A program made the position numbers and the translations under genes. From Centrapalus pauciflorus (Eukaryota > Streptophyta > Magnoliopsida > Asterales > Asteraceae): a DNA stretch of 64,000 nucleotides. The notes beneath the pieces were generated by a model. That model saw only the letters and a program-made list of their open reading frames with translations, did no database searches and had not been told where the DNA came from. The stretch's first letter is position 1. Each line of letters opens with the position of its first letter. The stretch lies in the NCBI GenBank assembly GCA_020465985.1, contig JAANYP010007066.1, forward strand, positions 62,001-126,000. Direction: 5' to 3'. Of the stretch, positions 39,553-53,435 are shown one piece after another.

Positions 39553-42500
39553 ATATATATATAATCAAGTCAAGTATTATCTACATTAATTTATGTCTGA
39601 AAGCTTTAAAGTTTATACATCCATGCAACATAAATACATGTATATGTGTTTGAAGCCATGTGTGCGCGCGCCTTATGGATATATACATTCAAGTTCAGAA
39701 ACGATTCGGTTTTCAAGCTCAAGCCTTTGAACTGATATAAGACGGATATATATAGTTAAGACGGGTATAGAGTATTTGATTGTCACATTGATTAAGATGG
39801 ATATGGTTACGTGGACCGCAAAGATTATTATGTAATATTTCATTTATCTTGCAAGTGATATCTAGTTGACATTTTTTTTAGTTTAATACTTTATATGGTT
39901 TTATAAATTTCTTTATAGTTTATTATTTTTGAAATTTATGTAATATTCTTTTAATATTTTTATAAATATGAATTTTATTTAAGAAAAAAAGTAAGACATG
40001 TGTTTCTTTAATTATAATATTTCACGTACAATTACAAATTTTTTATTTCTTAATGATCTTAGATATCATTATGAATAAATAAACATGAATCCTCGAATTA
40101 CAAATCATGGATTATATTTGAACTTTTTATATTGAGAAAATATATGTTTTAATTAAAAATTAAAATATTAGATTTTTTTTTATCTTAAAAGTAAATTTAG
40201 ATTAGTATTAGAATATTTAAAATATATCTTTTTTCAATTATATGGATTAAATATGAAAATATTTGAATTAGATTTCATATATTTTTTTAAATAATAAATT
40301 AGTAAAATTAGAAATCTAATTATGGAAAAAAAAAGTGTGAATTCAAAAATGTAAAAGGATGAGGGAGTGACACGTGACATGAGAGGTTTTCTTTTATTAA
40401 TATACCAGTTTATTTACGCGCGTAATACGCTGATATTTTTAATATATATAAAATACAATAAATTAAAAGATAAAGATATAAATATTATTTTTTAAACAAA
40501 AGTATATAAAAGTGATATTATTATTTAAAATGACCTATTAATCATATATATTTCTAAATATACATGAATAGTAGTTATTTTTTATATATTTTTGTTAAAA
40601 CTTTTATTATATTATATTATAATTAATAAGTTAGTAGAGTATCAGATTTTGTTTGATTTGATTTGATTTGAATTTAAAATTAAATTATATTAGATTTGGT
40701 TATATATAATTTAAATTAATTTATTATTTTTAAAAACTATAAATGTCACATGTCGATTTATTGTGATGAGACATGACTTCACACGAAATTAGTAGAGTTA
40801 CTTTTTTATTATTATTTATTATAGATATAAACTAGTTTATAACGCACGTATTACGTGGATATTTTTAATAAAATTTATTTATATAAAATGTATATGAGTA
40901 AAAAAAAAAAACATACAAAAATAATAATTGTGTTTATTTTTTATTATTTAGAGATTAAAAAATAGAATATATTTATCTTTTTTTAAAATATTAAATTGTA
41001 TTTATCTTTTATTTTTTATAAGTTGTAATTATCTTTTTGGTGAACGTAGATGTGACACTTGACATTTAATGTTTTCCTTTATTATACATAATAATAATAA
41101 TTTCCACAACTAATTCAAATTTTTACATTTGGATCTAATTATGATTATTATGGATAATAATGATAAATATTTATTTTAGGTAAACATTAATTTTAAATGT
41201 TACAAAATCTAATTTATTACTAGTTAATTAATGAAAAAATAAAGTCAAAATTTAATGCAATTAAGTTAAGGTGTTAAATTTGGAAAAAGAGGTGGAAAAA
41301 TAAAATTTTCTTGTATCGTAGAAGTGACATATGACATGAATTGTTTTGTTTTATTATAAAATATAGGTTAATCAACCCATGTATTACATTGGTTGATTTC
41401 GAAAATACATATTTTTTTATATTTTAATAAATTCTTATAAAATTTATATATAATTAAAATATAAAAAATTGAAAGCTAGTTAAATTAAAGATAAAAAATA
41501 TTTAGTTGTTGAATATTAAATAAAAAATATTATTATATTGTATTATTAATAAACAGATAATATGTGTTTGCAAAAAATGTTTCTTTTAATTTTTATTAAC
41601 TTCAAATATAAAATATCAATTTAAGAAACAAAAAACTTCAATTATGTGAATGTATATTTTGAAAATGATAAAAATATAAAAATGGAATATATGAAAATCA
41701 ACAATCAAAATTTATCATATTTACAATTGAAATTTATCAATTAAACTTTAAATCTTGTTAGCAAAATAATTAACAAAAAATTTTAACTTTATTTACTACA
41801 CTTCTACATTTAAATCCAAATTTTTACATTTGAATTTAACTATGATCATTAAGGATAATAATGACACATATTTATTTTAGGTAAATATTGATTTAATATT
41901 AATTCATTAATGAAAAAATTAAAATCAAAATGTAATGTAATTAATTTAATGTAGTAAATTTGAAAAATGAATTAAAAAAATGACATAGGTATAATTATTT
42001 ATTTTAATTAAGGGTATATGAGACATTTCATAAATAATTAAGAGTTGTCATTGATCTGGACCATTGATGTGTTTGCATCCAATAGTCTAGAAACTTCAAA
42101 TGGTTTTCTTATTATATATAGTATAAATAGATAGATTATGTCAAGTTAAAATGCTCGAATAATTTTATGATACACAATAAAATGAATCTTTGTTGAAAAA
42201 GTTTTAAACATGTGGACCTAATAAAAGTTTTATCGTATACCTAAAGCTTTTTCATGTGGACCTAGCATATACTTCACAAATAAAAAGAGGTACGATTTCT
42301 AGTTTTATAATAATTAATTAAACACTCTCATGCATTTTTTTTTTTAAATTTCAATTGAAACTTAAGCTTGTGATATTCATATATGTATGCAAAATATATT
42401 TTTTCCTAACTATTTTCTTCAATAATTAATGAAATCTCGTCAGAACTAGTTTGTGGATCCTAGGAATTCTACGTATAATCGAAGAACATGAATAGCTGGT

Positions 42501-42824
42501 GACCTTCTGAAAGTTAAAATTGATGGGACTTAAAATAGCTACGCCGCTACAAGTAGATTTTTTGTTTCACTAAATCTGGCTAGAGTTTAGTTTGTCGGTG
42601 GAAGTTAAGCTAGGGTAACAATTCGTGTCGGTTCGGTTGACGTGTTCGGATTGACTTCATGTCAATCCGTTATTGATCCGTTTATATATAATTGTGTCGT
42701 GTTCAGTTTCATATCATCTTTTTCGTATCAAATGTTATATATTGACCCGTTTATATAGAAGTTTACCAAATTGGTTTTTGCTTTTCAGATAGAACAACTA
42801 TCTGGTTTTTGATTTTCTTAAACC
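39553..42824. other. AT-rich stretch with degenerate ~450-bp repeats, no genes
   Basis: No coding frames. Between 40370 and 42130 the same phrases recur in order: GTGACACGTGACATGA or a variant, then TTTTCTTTTATTA, then a line like ACGCACGTATTACGTGGATATTTTT (40370-40440, 40830-40870, 41050, 41330-41400). It ends in TTATATATAGTATAAATAGATAGATT at 42112. This looks like an old tandem or nested non-autonomous element. Confidence 0.45.
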
Positions 42825-43001
<177 letters not shown>

Positions 43002-44406
43002 TTAAATAATTGGAGGGATGGGCAGTAAATAAATGAATTGATAGAAGTTAGGGTGGTGGGGGTAGGAAGTTGTGTTTGGGTAAAGGGATGAATGAAACGA
43101 CAAACACAAGGAATATATCCCTCAAAGCATTTTAGAATTAGCTACAATACATTTTATAGAGACACGGATAATCAGCCGATTAATTAATTATTTTACCCTT
43201 TTCAAACAAATCTTCTTAATCTAATTTAATATATTAATCTCCATTTTATATATATTCTTCATATGTATCTTCAAATATTATATGTAATAATAATTAAAAA
43301 AATCAAAATTATATATTTTGTTTTTTGATAGGAGTCTAATTTAGCTTTCATTTTAACCTATTACAAAATATATTCAATATTCATATGTTTTATTTAATTA
43401 GTTTGTATGTTGTTAAAAATAAATTTAAACTTGTGTTAAACAATATATACAATCAAACATAGTATTTATTTTAAGATATTGATTTGCATTTGCCTAGAAA
43501 ACAAATTAATTTTAATATATGTATAAGAATGTAATGATGTCACGTCACAAAATCAAAGAAGAACTAGTTTTTTTACCCGGTCGGTGACCGGATTTACCAT
43601 AATAAAATTTTAAAAGTCTTATGTATGTCATTACGATATATAATAAAATTGATTATACATGTGTGTTATAATAAATGAACACATTTAATTATTTAACTTA
43701 TAGAATTATTTATAATTATAACGTATTTAACATTATCTTGTATCATAGAAATATTTTCGACACAAATAACATAAATGTATAAATGCATAAACCATGTTCA
43801 AACACCCTTTTTGTTAAACACATCATAAAGTTTTTAAGGTCGCATTTTAAAAAATATGTTTCTAGTTATGTATAAAGTTGGACTCTAAGAACCAAAAAAT
43901 TATATTTATAAGATTGTCCCTATCCTTTTTTGGTTTTTGAGGGCAAAAGAGTAACTTTGTATATATAGTGCGTGGTTATGCAAGTAAATTGAGTTGGTTA
44001 AAAAAGTAGGAGACAATTTTTATAAGTTAATTAGTAGTTTTTAGTTAACTACTATTTGAGCTTGTCAAAAGAAAATAACCAACTACGGTTTATTTTTCTT
44101 GTGTTTAAATGAGTGATACAATGTGTTTTTCAAGAAATACGACTTATCAACGGCTGTAATTGACAGATGACAAAATCTGACGGCTGAGATAAAAACATTT
44201 GCTCTGTTCCGCAAACAATATATATTATTAATATGCATAGAGAAAAAGACAGAAATCCATTCGTTAATTAGCGTAACGATATATATACCGTTATTTTTTT
44301 ATTTTAAGGAAAAAAATATAGCTTTAAATGTTGTGTGTTAACAATAGTAAGAATAATTAAGAACCCATAATATTTTTAAGTCCTATGCTGGGTTATAATG
44401 GTACAC
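43002..44406. other. AT-rich stretch, nothing recognised
   Basis: 1.4 kb without open frames or repeats I can name. A short GC-richer phrase (ACCCGGTCGGTGACCGG) at 43575 is nearly self-complementary. Confidence 0.5.
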
Positions 44407-44688
44407 TAAGGCTTTGTTTGTTTTTACATCTATTCACTTTTTTGCCTCTGATGTCTGATTCGGTCAGACAAAAGAGGTTAAAAGTTGTTTGTTTTTCTTT
44501 CTTCATTCAGACGTCTAAAGTCTGACCGTCCTCTTTTCTAAATAGATAATAAAATGATCTGTTTTCTTTTCTCTAATGTCTGTTAGTATGTGAGATGAAT
44601 TATTGAATCGACAGATGCATCTATCTTTTCACTTCCATCTTCTTCTTATATCTTTTACTTTTCCCTGGGTGGTCTTTTATATATATAT

Positions 44689-44834
44689 GCACCACCACAA
44701 ATGCATCACAATTCTTGCGTGATGCATCATTATTTCCATGTGATGCATCAAATTTCCACGTGATGTAGCGATTTCCACGTGATGCATTACGATTTTCTAG
44801 CGATGCATAGAGGTTCTCCATTGAACTCACCCCC
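44689..44834 (-). mobile_element. MITE family E, partial copy
   Basis: Ends at CCATTGAACTCACCCCC, the inverse of the family start. The left terminus is missing (starts at GCACCACCACAAATGCATCA). Contains four to five TGATGCATCA-like units about 24 bases apart. Followed by a GT/TA tract to 44963. Confidence 0.75.
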
Positions 44835-44843
44835 ATATATGTA

Positions 44844-45209
<366 letters not shown>

Positions 45210-45214
45210 ATATA

Positions 45215-45264
<50 letters not shown>

Positions 45265-45330
45265 CACATGTAATTACTACTGCTTGCTTGGTACTTAATC
45301 AGTATATTTTATGTTTCACTAATTTGTGAT

Positions 45331-45567
45331 GTGAATATAGAATACTCCTTGATTGTAATAATTGTTTTTTCATGTTTTGCGATTCATAATTTCATACAGA
45401 TCGAGGGATTAGACGACGAGATATTTTCTGAGTATGAACGAACCAATGATGAAAATGTGCAAGGTGGTGATATGGATGCAGCGGCTCAAGTAGTTCAAGA
45501 TCATGGGAGTACGACCGATCGACAATACATGACTAATTTACGTGAAGAAATTGCGGGACAATTATGA
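45331..45567 (+). pseudogene. C-terminal end of a PIF/Harbinger transposase
   Basis: The useful part starts near 45355 (VIIVFSCFAIHNFIQIEG), which fits the C-terminal 'ACCALHNFI' block of DDE_4/Harbinger nucleases. It is followed by an acidic variable stretch and MTNLREEIAGQL plus stop, which fits the usual transposase end. The catalytic DDE part is absent, so this is a fragment left by internal deletion. The position inside a TAA-flanked element with Harbinger-like ends supports the call. Confidence 0.6.
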
Positions 45568-45956
45568 ATATTGATTTTAGTTGTTATAATACTTTATTTT
45601 GTATGCTTTGGTGTATTTGAATCAGTTGATATTTGTAAGAAGTTTGAATAGAACTAATGGATCACGATGCATTTTCTTTTAAAGTAAATTTTCATTTCAT
45701 AATTTAAATATGTCAATAGATTAATAATTTATTAGGTAAAAGTATTTTATTTTAATTAAAAAAATTTAACATTTTAATACTAAAAACTATAAAATTAATA
45801 AATTGTATGTAATAAGACATTTTATTAAATTAAAAAACAAACAATCTTATCTAAACAGATTTTATATTTTTTTTAAAGTCTTATCAAACAGAAGGTAATA
45901 AGTGTTTAAACATCTAAACTCTAAAATAAACAAACGGGGCCTAAATTAACCTAAAA

Positions 45957-46135
45957 CCAAAAGGGCCTTTGACCTAGCGGTAAGAGGGTAGTGATATAAG
46001 TGAGAGGTAACAGGTTTGACCCTCGGCGAAGGCAAGTTGAAATTTAGGTGGTGAAATAAGTCCCGAGGTAAAAAAAAAAAGTAGTTTAGGAGTAGGACTA
46101 AGATAGTTTGTTGTTCAAAAAAAATAAAATAAAAA
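45957..46135 (+). mobile_element. tRNA-type SINE with 16-bp target duplication
   Basis: Flanked by perfect copies of CTAAATTAACCTAAAA (45941-45956 and 46136-46151). The head has a box A-like GACCTAGCGGTAAGAGG and a box B-like GGTTTGACCC spaced as in tRNA genes. The body (GGCGAAGGCAAGTTG...CCCGAGG) contains an A-run. The 3' end is TTTGTTGTTC followed by A-rich sequence. Transcribed, if at all, by RNA polymerase III. Confidence 0.88.
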
Positions 46136-46151
46136 CTAAATTAACCTAAAA

Positions 46152-46919
46152 GTATGCATTTCTTAATCAATTTAATTATAATTATAAACTACTAATAATT
46201 AGATAATAGCTGTAACAAAAAATGTTACCAGAAATGTAATGTTTGGTTTAGTTTCTGCTATTTGCTATCATAATTATCAAATAATCAGTTTGGATTTGCG
46301 TTTTTACTTGTAAAATGACTAAATAATCACTTATTAACCAAATAAGCTACATTTTTTAACTTATGAAAAGTGTGGTAGGATTAACTCAAAACGCAAATAC
46401 TCACTTATTAACGTATGCAATCCAAGCACTTTAAACCAATTATTTGCGTTATTGTAACGTATAGTAATAAGCTAATAATCTTGTTCATAACGCAAAAGCG
46501 AACATATTCTAACCCATTAGTTTTAATCTACAATATTAATCAAAATAGAATTTAATGAAGAAAATTAAAAAATATTCATAAGCAACTAATGATTATATAA
46601 TAAAATAAAATATAGAGCTTAAACACACGATCAGTGGATTGATGAATAGAAGAAGAAGCCAGATTAGAGTCCACTTCCCGGAGAATCTAGAGCGCATCAG
46701 CCGCTGACCATTGCTTTGGTTTAACTAATATTAAACTAGTAATTATTACTATATGATTTACTTACGTTTCTTATTATTTTTTAATTACGTTTTGATCCCC
46801 TATTAAAAAAATATTCTAAACCCAATTCCAAGTCCAATTCCCTAGTAATTATTATTATATGATTTAATTACGTTTCTTATTAAGAAGCTATAATAACCTA
46901 CTTTTGGTATATAGAAAAA
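46152..46919. other. AT-rich stretch, nothing recognised
   Basis: About 770 bases, no open frame. A short GC-richer patch at 46655-46720 has no recognisable content. Confidence 0.5.
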
Positions 46920-48900
46920 GTGATTTGTAAACAACAAAAATTTGTCATACCCAATAATTTTATATAAAAGGACTAATCTATCCTTAATGAAGAGTATTGT
47001 CCGTCTTTGGATCTGATACGTGTAATTATTTTAGTGGATAATTATTCTAATTATATCAGATTGGTCCAATTATATCCCGTTTCGTGGATTGATACGTGTC
47101 GAGATTGAGATTGCGTGTCTCCGGGTTATAATTTTAGCTGATGAATTACATATTTGGGATCACGGGATTAAATGGGTATAAATATTGAAATGTGATATCG
47201 GGTTCGGGTTATTGGGTTCGGGAACGGCTAAAATAGAATGATATATGTACGTGTTTATCCTTTCTTCCTTATCCATTTGAGAGTAATCCCTAAAGTGTGT
47301 AAGTGTGTGTTGTGTGAGCTCCAGCTAGAGAAACCTCTCCAAGCTCCAGATTTGATTGTGAAGCCTTAAATTCAAGCTAATCATCCTCATCCCTGGGTGT
47401 TCTTGGAAATCAAGAAGGTAAGTAACTTGATTTGAGGTTCAAAATTTAGTTGTATGTTGTGAGTTTGTGTGAAGAGGTTCTCAAGCTATAAAGGGCTATT
47501 GTGTAGTGATTATATATGTGTTTTGGGGCTGAAATCGTGTATGGGAGGAGTTAAACCTCCTGGGCAGGGCTGGAAATCGCAGAGTAGTAATGGAGTTTTC
47601 GCGTTGTCGCGGTGCGACCACCAGGGCCCTCGCGGCGCGAGAAGGGGCCTGCGGGGGAAATCCAGTTTGGGTCTCATAAGGGGGTCCGGGGGTCGGAATT
47701 GTGTCGGGTTCCTTCGGGATTGTTTTCGGGTTAAGTTTTATTTGGGTGTCGGGATTCGGTTGGGATTTAGGGTCGAGTCTCGGTTGGGTTTCGGGTTCCG
47801 TGGGATCGTCCTGGTCCGGATCGGTTACGGGTCATTGCGATTATGTGATATGTGCTAATTGGGACCGTGATTAACCGTCTGGGATCTCCGTGTGTTACAG
47901 GGACAAGCGGACAGCGAGTCGGGTTTGATCAGGGAGGCCAAAATTCCGGGAATCTGTCAGGTGAGTACTCGAGTGCTTTTCTAAACGCGCGTCGTCTTTT
48001 ATGATTTTAGTTGTGTTGCTATATCGTGCGTGTTATATATATGAGACAGGGACGTGAACCTCAGGTATATTTCTATCTTTTATACGTGTTGTGTATGAGA
48101 TATGATCAGATCGTCTCCAAGGGTCCGTGATGAGTTCCATACGGACAGTAAGTCGCGATAAGGGGTCGCGCGGGTTGACTGTCCCTAACAGTCCTCGGGG
48201 CGTATATATACGGCAGGGCCTGTAGCCGGGTCGCTCCTGTGCTACAGAGTATTTGCTAGTCACTGCTGTGTGCGGTGTGTTAGCCAGGGGAGGGTCCCCA
48301 CAGGGATAGTGCTGGGTCCAGATCTCATACTTGTGTTATCAAACCTGAGATGCGTGTTGGGCAACAGGGAGAGGGACAAGGATAGGGATTGTGTGTGCTA
48401 TATGTGCTATGTGTTTATGTGCAGTGTCTAACCCTCGCGTGCTCACGGGCTTTATAGCTCATGTCTTCGAGTCTAACATGTTCAGGGAATTAGAAGGGGT
48501 CTCAGCAGCAGCAGCCGCAGAGATAGGTTCGGGGTCGACTTGAAGGCTTGACACTTGTTTTTGTATAACGTTAGACTGCATGTGATAACTGATTTTGTGA
48601 TGATGTAATCTATACGTGTATCAGATTATGTTTAGTTTAATTTGGGTTGCGAATGTACTAAATTGTGTTTAACCTTTTGTGTAAAGTTTTAAAATGTCAG
48701 TGATCTGCATTATCCTATGACATGCGTGTTACAGATTTTCTACGATTATTGTCACTTATGATATTGTGTTGACGTGACATTTTTGGGAACGAGAGAGGTG
48801 TTACAAGTATAAAAGGTGATAACAATATTGGTAAGGATAAATTAGTCATTTTATATATAATTGTTGTGTGCGACAAATTCTAGTTGTGTATTTAAATCAC
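46920..48900. mobile_element. MITE with GTGATTTGTA termini, split by a solo LTR
   Basis: Left half 46920-46997 starts GTGATTTGTAAACAAC. Right half 48811-48900 ends GTTGTGTATTTAAATCAC, its inverse, and the two halves pair over most of their length. Without the LTR it is about 168 bp, the same family as 36625-36776. Confidence 0.78.
46998..48805 (+). repeat. Solo LTR (Gypsy-type) inside a MITE
   Basis: 1808 bp, TGTCCGTC...GGTGTTACA with duplicated AGTAT (46993-46997, 48806-48810). TATAAATA at 47177-47184, a leader with GAAGGTAAGTAAC (splice-donor-like) at 47415, and palindromes TCGCGGTGCGA and CTCGCGGCGCGAG at 47600-47645. GC-richer than its surroundings. A 129-codon frame at 47469 is fortuitous. 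The end resembles Tekay LTRs; the family is otherwise unassigned. Confidence 0.85.
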
Positions 48901-48984
48901 ATTCCTTTTTAAAAGGACAATAATTTAATACACAAAGAAAATTACAAAGAGAATATTTCTTTAAAAAAAAAATAACAGAAATGA

Positions 48985-49345
48985 AATACAACATTACAAA
49001 TATATACAAAAACTTAAAAAATATCCCAAGGTCTAGAGATCCAAACATTATTTCACTTACCATTCGGATTGGAGCACATGTTAGAAATCCGAATAAGAGC
49101 CAACCTTTGTATTTGAGGAAGAAGATCCTCATTCAGTATATTCTATTCATCCACAATTGAAGCATGAATGAATCTGTTACCTCAAATCCAGATGCACCAT
49201 AAAGATAACAACCAAACACCATGAATCATATTTGCAAGCTTTTTATTAACATTTAGACCAACAATGATATCCATAAGATCTGCAATAGAATAAGACATGT
49301 TAAATTTTAATTCCCACGTGCTCATACTTTACTCCACAATGCGGA
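48985..49345 (-). pseudogene. LINE fragment (3' end of the RT polyprotein)
   Basis: Minus-strand translation gives, across stops and shifts, SIADLMDIIVGL, KKLANMIHGVWLLSLWCIWI, RFIHASIVDE and ISRPWDIF. This is the C-terminal pattern of plant L1-like ORF2 (HG..W.LLW.IW..RN). No longer coding. Confidence 0.45.
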
Positions 49346-49559
49346 CACATATCGATTAGAATTCCTACAATTATTTTTGTAGTTCTATAAATTCTCAAAT
49401 CGAAGAATATTAACGGTACTTTACACATACATGAGAATATACTTAAATTTTGATACATTTTCATAACATGATAAATGTATAAAGATAATATTAAGTAATA
49501 GTAAAAAATGTTTATAAAAATGAAAAGAACGTACGTAAATGAATGATTTACTAAAACGT

Positions 49560-49638
49560 TCCATGGAGAGTGTTTTATTTGAAAGCTAGACAACATATGT
49601 TTAGAGCTTCAGATATGTACCCCGATATGCATCGAGAC

Positions 49639-49703
<65 letters not shown>

Positions 49704-49959
49704 TAAAATAGAACCGTCCTTGATAGTTTTTAATGGTAATTATATAGAAGTGAAATGAGATATGGAATTTTTTAGGGAAGGAAAAAAGAGTTATGGGGGA
49801 GGGGAAATATATAAGAAGATTACAAGAGAAGAGAACAAAAAGAACAACCTATCACCTAGACAAACTCATGCCCACAAGTCACGTGAGTCAACCATGTTAT
49901 ACGGTGAGGAAAAATATATAGGGTTATATAAATTATTATATTCTTTTCTTTGTCTTTTT

Positions 49960-50019
<60 letters not shown>
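49560..50019. repeat. (TA)n tracts and unique sequence before MITE F
   Basis: (TA)n at about 49651-49699 and 49963-50019. Between them is low-complexity purine-rich sequence and, at 49866-49893, the phrase CTCATGCCCACAAGTCACGTGAGTCAACCA (split here as CTCATGCCCACAAGTC and ACGTGAGTCAACCA), which returns at 51077-51105. Confidence 0.7.
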
Positions 50020-51077
<1,058 letters not shown>

Positions 51078-51105
51078 CACGCCCACAAGTCACGTGAGTC
51101 AACCA

Positions 51106-51436
51106 GAATGTACCATCTTTAAAAAAATTAATTTTTTTTTTCATAAACATGTTTTAATTAACATTATGAAGATTATATGTAAATTTCACATATATTCACA
51201 TCTCCTAGCTCCTAAAAAGTGATGTGAACGTACATTTACATAATTTTGAATATATGTGAACGTAAATTTATGTGATGCGTGATTTCATGCACTTAGAGTG
51301 TTCGAATTTGCGTGAAATTTATACATCATCTGTCTAATGTTAATTAAAACATTTTCATGAAATTTTTTTTGAAAAAAATTACTTTTAAGAGTGGTACCTT
51401 CTGGTGCGTTGCCTAATGGATGGTACTCACTTGAAC
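51106..51436 (-). mobile_element. MITE family A, copy 4, one end replaced
   Basis: The right end is the normal family terminus (GGTACTCACTTGAAC, then (TA)n and (GTAT)n to 51514). The left terminus is missing and replaced by the phrase CCCACAAGTCACGTGAGTCA, also seen at 49872. Confidence 0.75.
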
Positions 51437-51441
51437 ATATA

Positions 51442-51477
<36 letters not shown>

Positions 51478-51514
51478 TGTATGTATGTATGTATGTATGT
51501 ATGTATGTATGTAT

Positions 51515-51634
51515 CATTTGTTATGCAATGCACCAGAGAATACAAACTTAAAAGAATCTTTTAAATTTTTTTTCATAAACATCTTTATAACGTTAATTAA
51601 TTTCTGGTGTGCTGCATTATAAGTGGTACTCACA

Positions 51635-51638
<4 letters not shown>
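51515..51638 (-). mobile_element. MITE family A, copy 5, deleted interior
   Basis: 124 bp with both ends recognisable (TGCAATGCACCAGAGAATAC; CTGGTGTGCTGCATTATAAG) but only a third of the body. Between (GTAT)n and (TA)n. Confidence 0.7.
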
Positions 51639-51701
<63 letters not shown>

Positions 51702-51705
<4 letters not shown>

Positions 51706-51968
51706 GTGAGTTCAATGAAAAACTACTATGCACCTGAAAACTATGGAAACCTACGCATACCGTCCGATTTGGTGCATTTAATGAAAAACGCGGTGACATG
51801 ATCATAAATAAGGTGATGCATCACGTGGGATTTTGATGCATCACACCGAAAATTTGATGCATCACGCGTGATTTTGATGCATCACACGAGAAATTTGCTG
51901 CATTTGTGGTGGTGCAGTGTAGTTTTCAAAAGTTTTCAGGTGCATCATGGTTTTCCATTGAACCCCTA
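51702..51968. mobile_element. MITE family E, copy 3 (in (TA)n)
   Basis: 267 bp, AGGGGTGAGTTCAATGAAAA...TTTTCCATTGAACCCCT. Holds four to five TGATGCATCA units. (TA)n on both sides. Confidence 0.85.
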
Positions 51969-53435
51969 TATATATATATACACACACACTCTCACATATA
52001 TCTATGAATGTATGTACGTACGTATGTTTCAACGAGGCAGGAGCAAGAGTGGGTGGGTGAGGAGAGGTTGGGGTAGGTTTTAAGTTTGAATGGCATTTAA
52101 TTTAAGTAAAGTTTATTCTGAATAGAAGATGGGTATAATTAGACACGGAGAGGGAATATTGGTGTTGGGAGAACCAATTCTGTTTGCCTTTGAATATATG
52201 GGGCCTTAACTTTACTTAGTATATACCTTCAATTCACCTATATATCTATCTTTGTATGCTTCTTACCTTATTATTCCATTCAATTTTAAAAGTATTTAAG
52301 ATATGATTCTTCAACTTTTAATTTGTCTGCATTTTTAGTGATTCTGTTTCAATCAATATATAGTTTTGATTCAATAATGTATATTAGAACGGGTCAACTA
52401 AAATATCAACTGTCTATAAATTATCTAGTCATTTCCAACGTTTGTTCCTTTCGGTATTTGAGTACCTTGGGAGATCAAATATAACTAATATATAACAAAT
52501 ATACAACTCATATTGTACTAGTTGTATATAAAATAGCTTAACTTTAACTTTGGGAATTATCTTTCGATCATTGGCGAATGAAGACGAAATACAAAATTAG
52601 GTACTTACTAATATTTAACCATGATAATAAAGGGGAGAAACTTAAATTATGGATCAAACTAACTAAAGTAGTCTATGATAAAAAAGTCATAACAACCAAT
52701 TAATGACAAGGAAGCTAATTAAACTAGCTAATGCAGTTGAACAATGGATGTTTTTTCTGAGTTTTTCCTATGTGTGTGGTTTCGCTGAGGTATGTTTGCT
52801 CCTCCTCTTTTTGTTTTCTGTTGCTTGAATGATTGTTAAGATTCCGATTTTAATATTAAGATCATACAGTTTCATGACCATGATAAGCAAAAATGAGTCG
52901 ATTCATAAAATCATAGTAGAATCTCTCAATGGTAGGATCATTCAGGATCTTAATTTCTACGGTACATGATCTTAAGATCTTGATCCGATTTTGTTTTGAT
53001 CACATAAAATAGTAAACGTATGACTTAATTATCTACTTTGCTCATAAGAGTACTTTTATGTAGTCATAAAGTTTAATGCTTTAAAATATAATGTATTAAT
53101 GATGTAATTAAATTCTTATAATCCTTATAAAGTATATAAATGTATCATTACAATATTTTAATTTTAAATATTATATCAATTTGATATAAATTAACTTTTG
53201 ATGTACATATATTATAACACATAATATTATTGTAGGATCTTTCAGTCCTGATACTATTTTACGGTCTCGATCTTGTAAAGACAATGATGATTCAAGACAA
53301 GACATCAATTTTAACAACCTTGATTTCTTACAAAAACGTTAGGAGGGTGAGATGGATGTATTGGTTTTTGTTAAGTTTTAATAAATATTGCCTTTTTAAA
53401 AAGCTACGAGACAAATAAGCTAATAATGCACTAAA
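51969..53435. other. AT-rich stretch, nothing recognised
   Basis: 1.5 kb without a gene, open frame or named repeat. Confidence 0.5.

Noticed and set aside
40370..42130. CRISPR array or satellite with regular spacers.
   Set aside because: Repeats are long, diverged and AT-rich without constant spacers; CRISPR is not expected in a plant nuclear window.
47469..47858. A 129-codon Gly/Arg-rich frame on the plus strand.
   Set aside because: Lies inside a solo LTR, has no recognisable domain and arises from GGGTTCGGGT-like runs.
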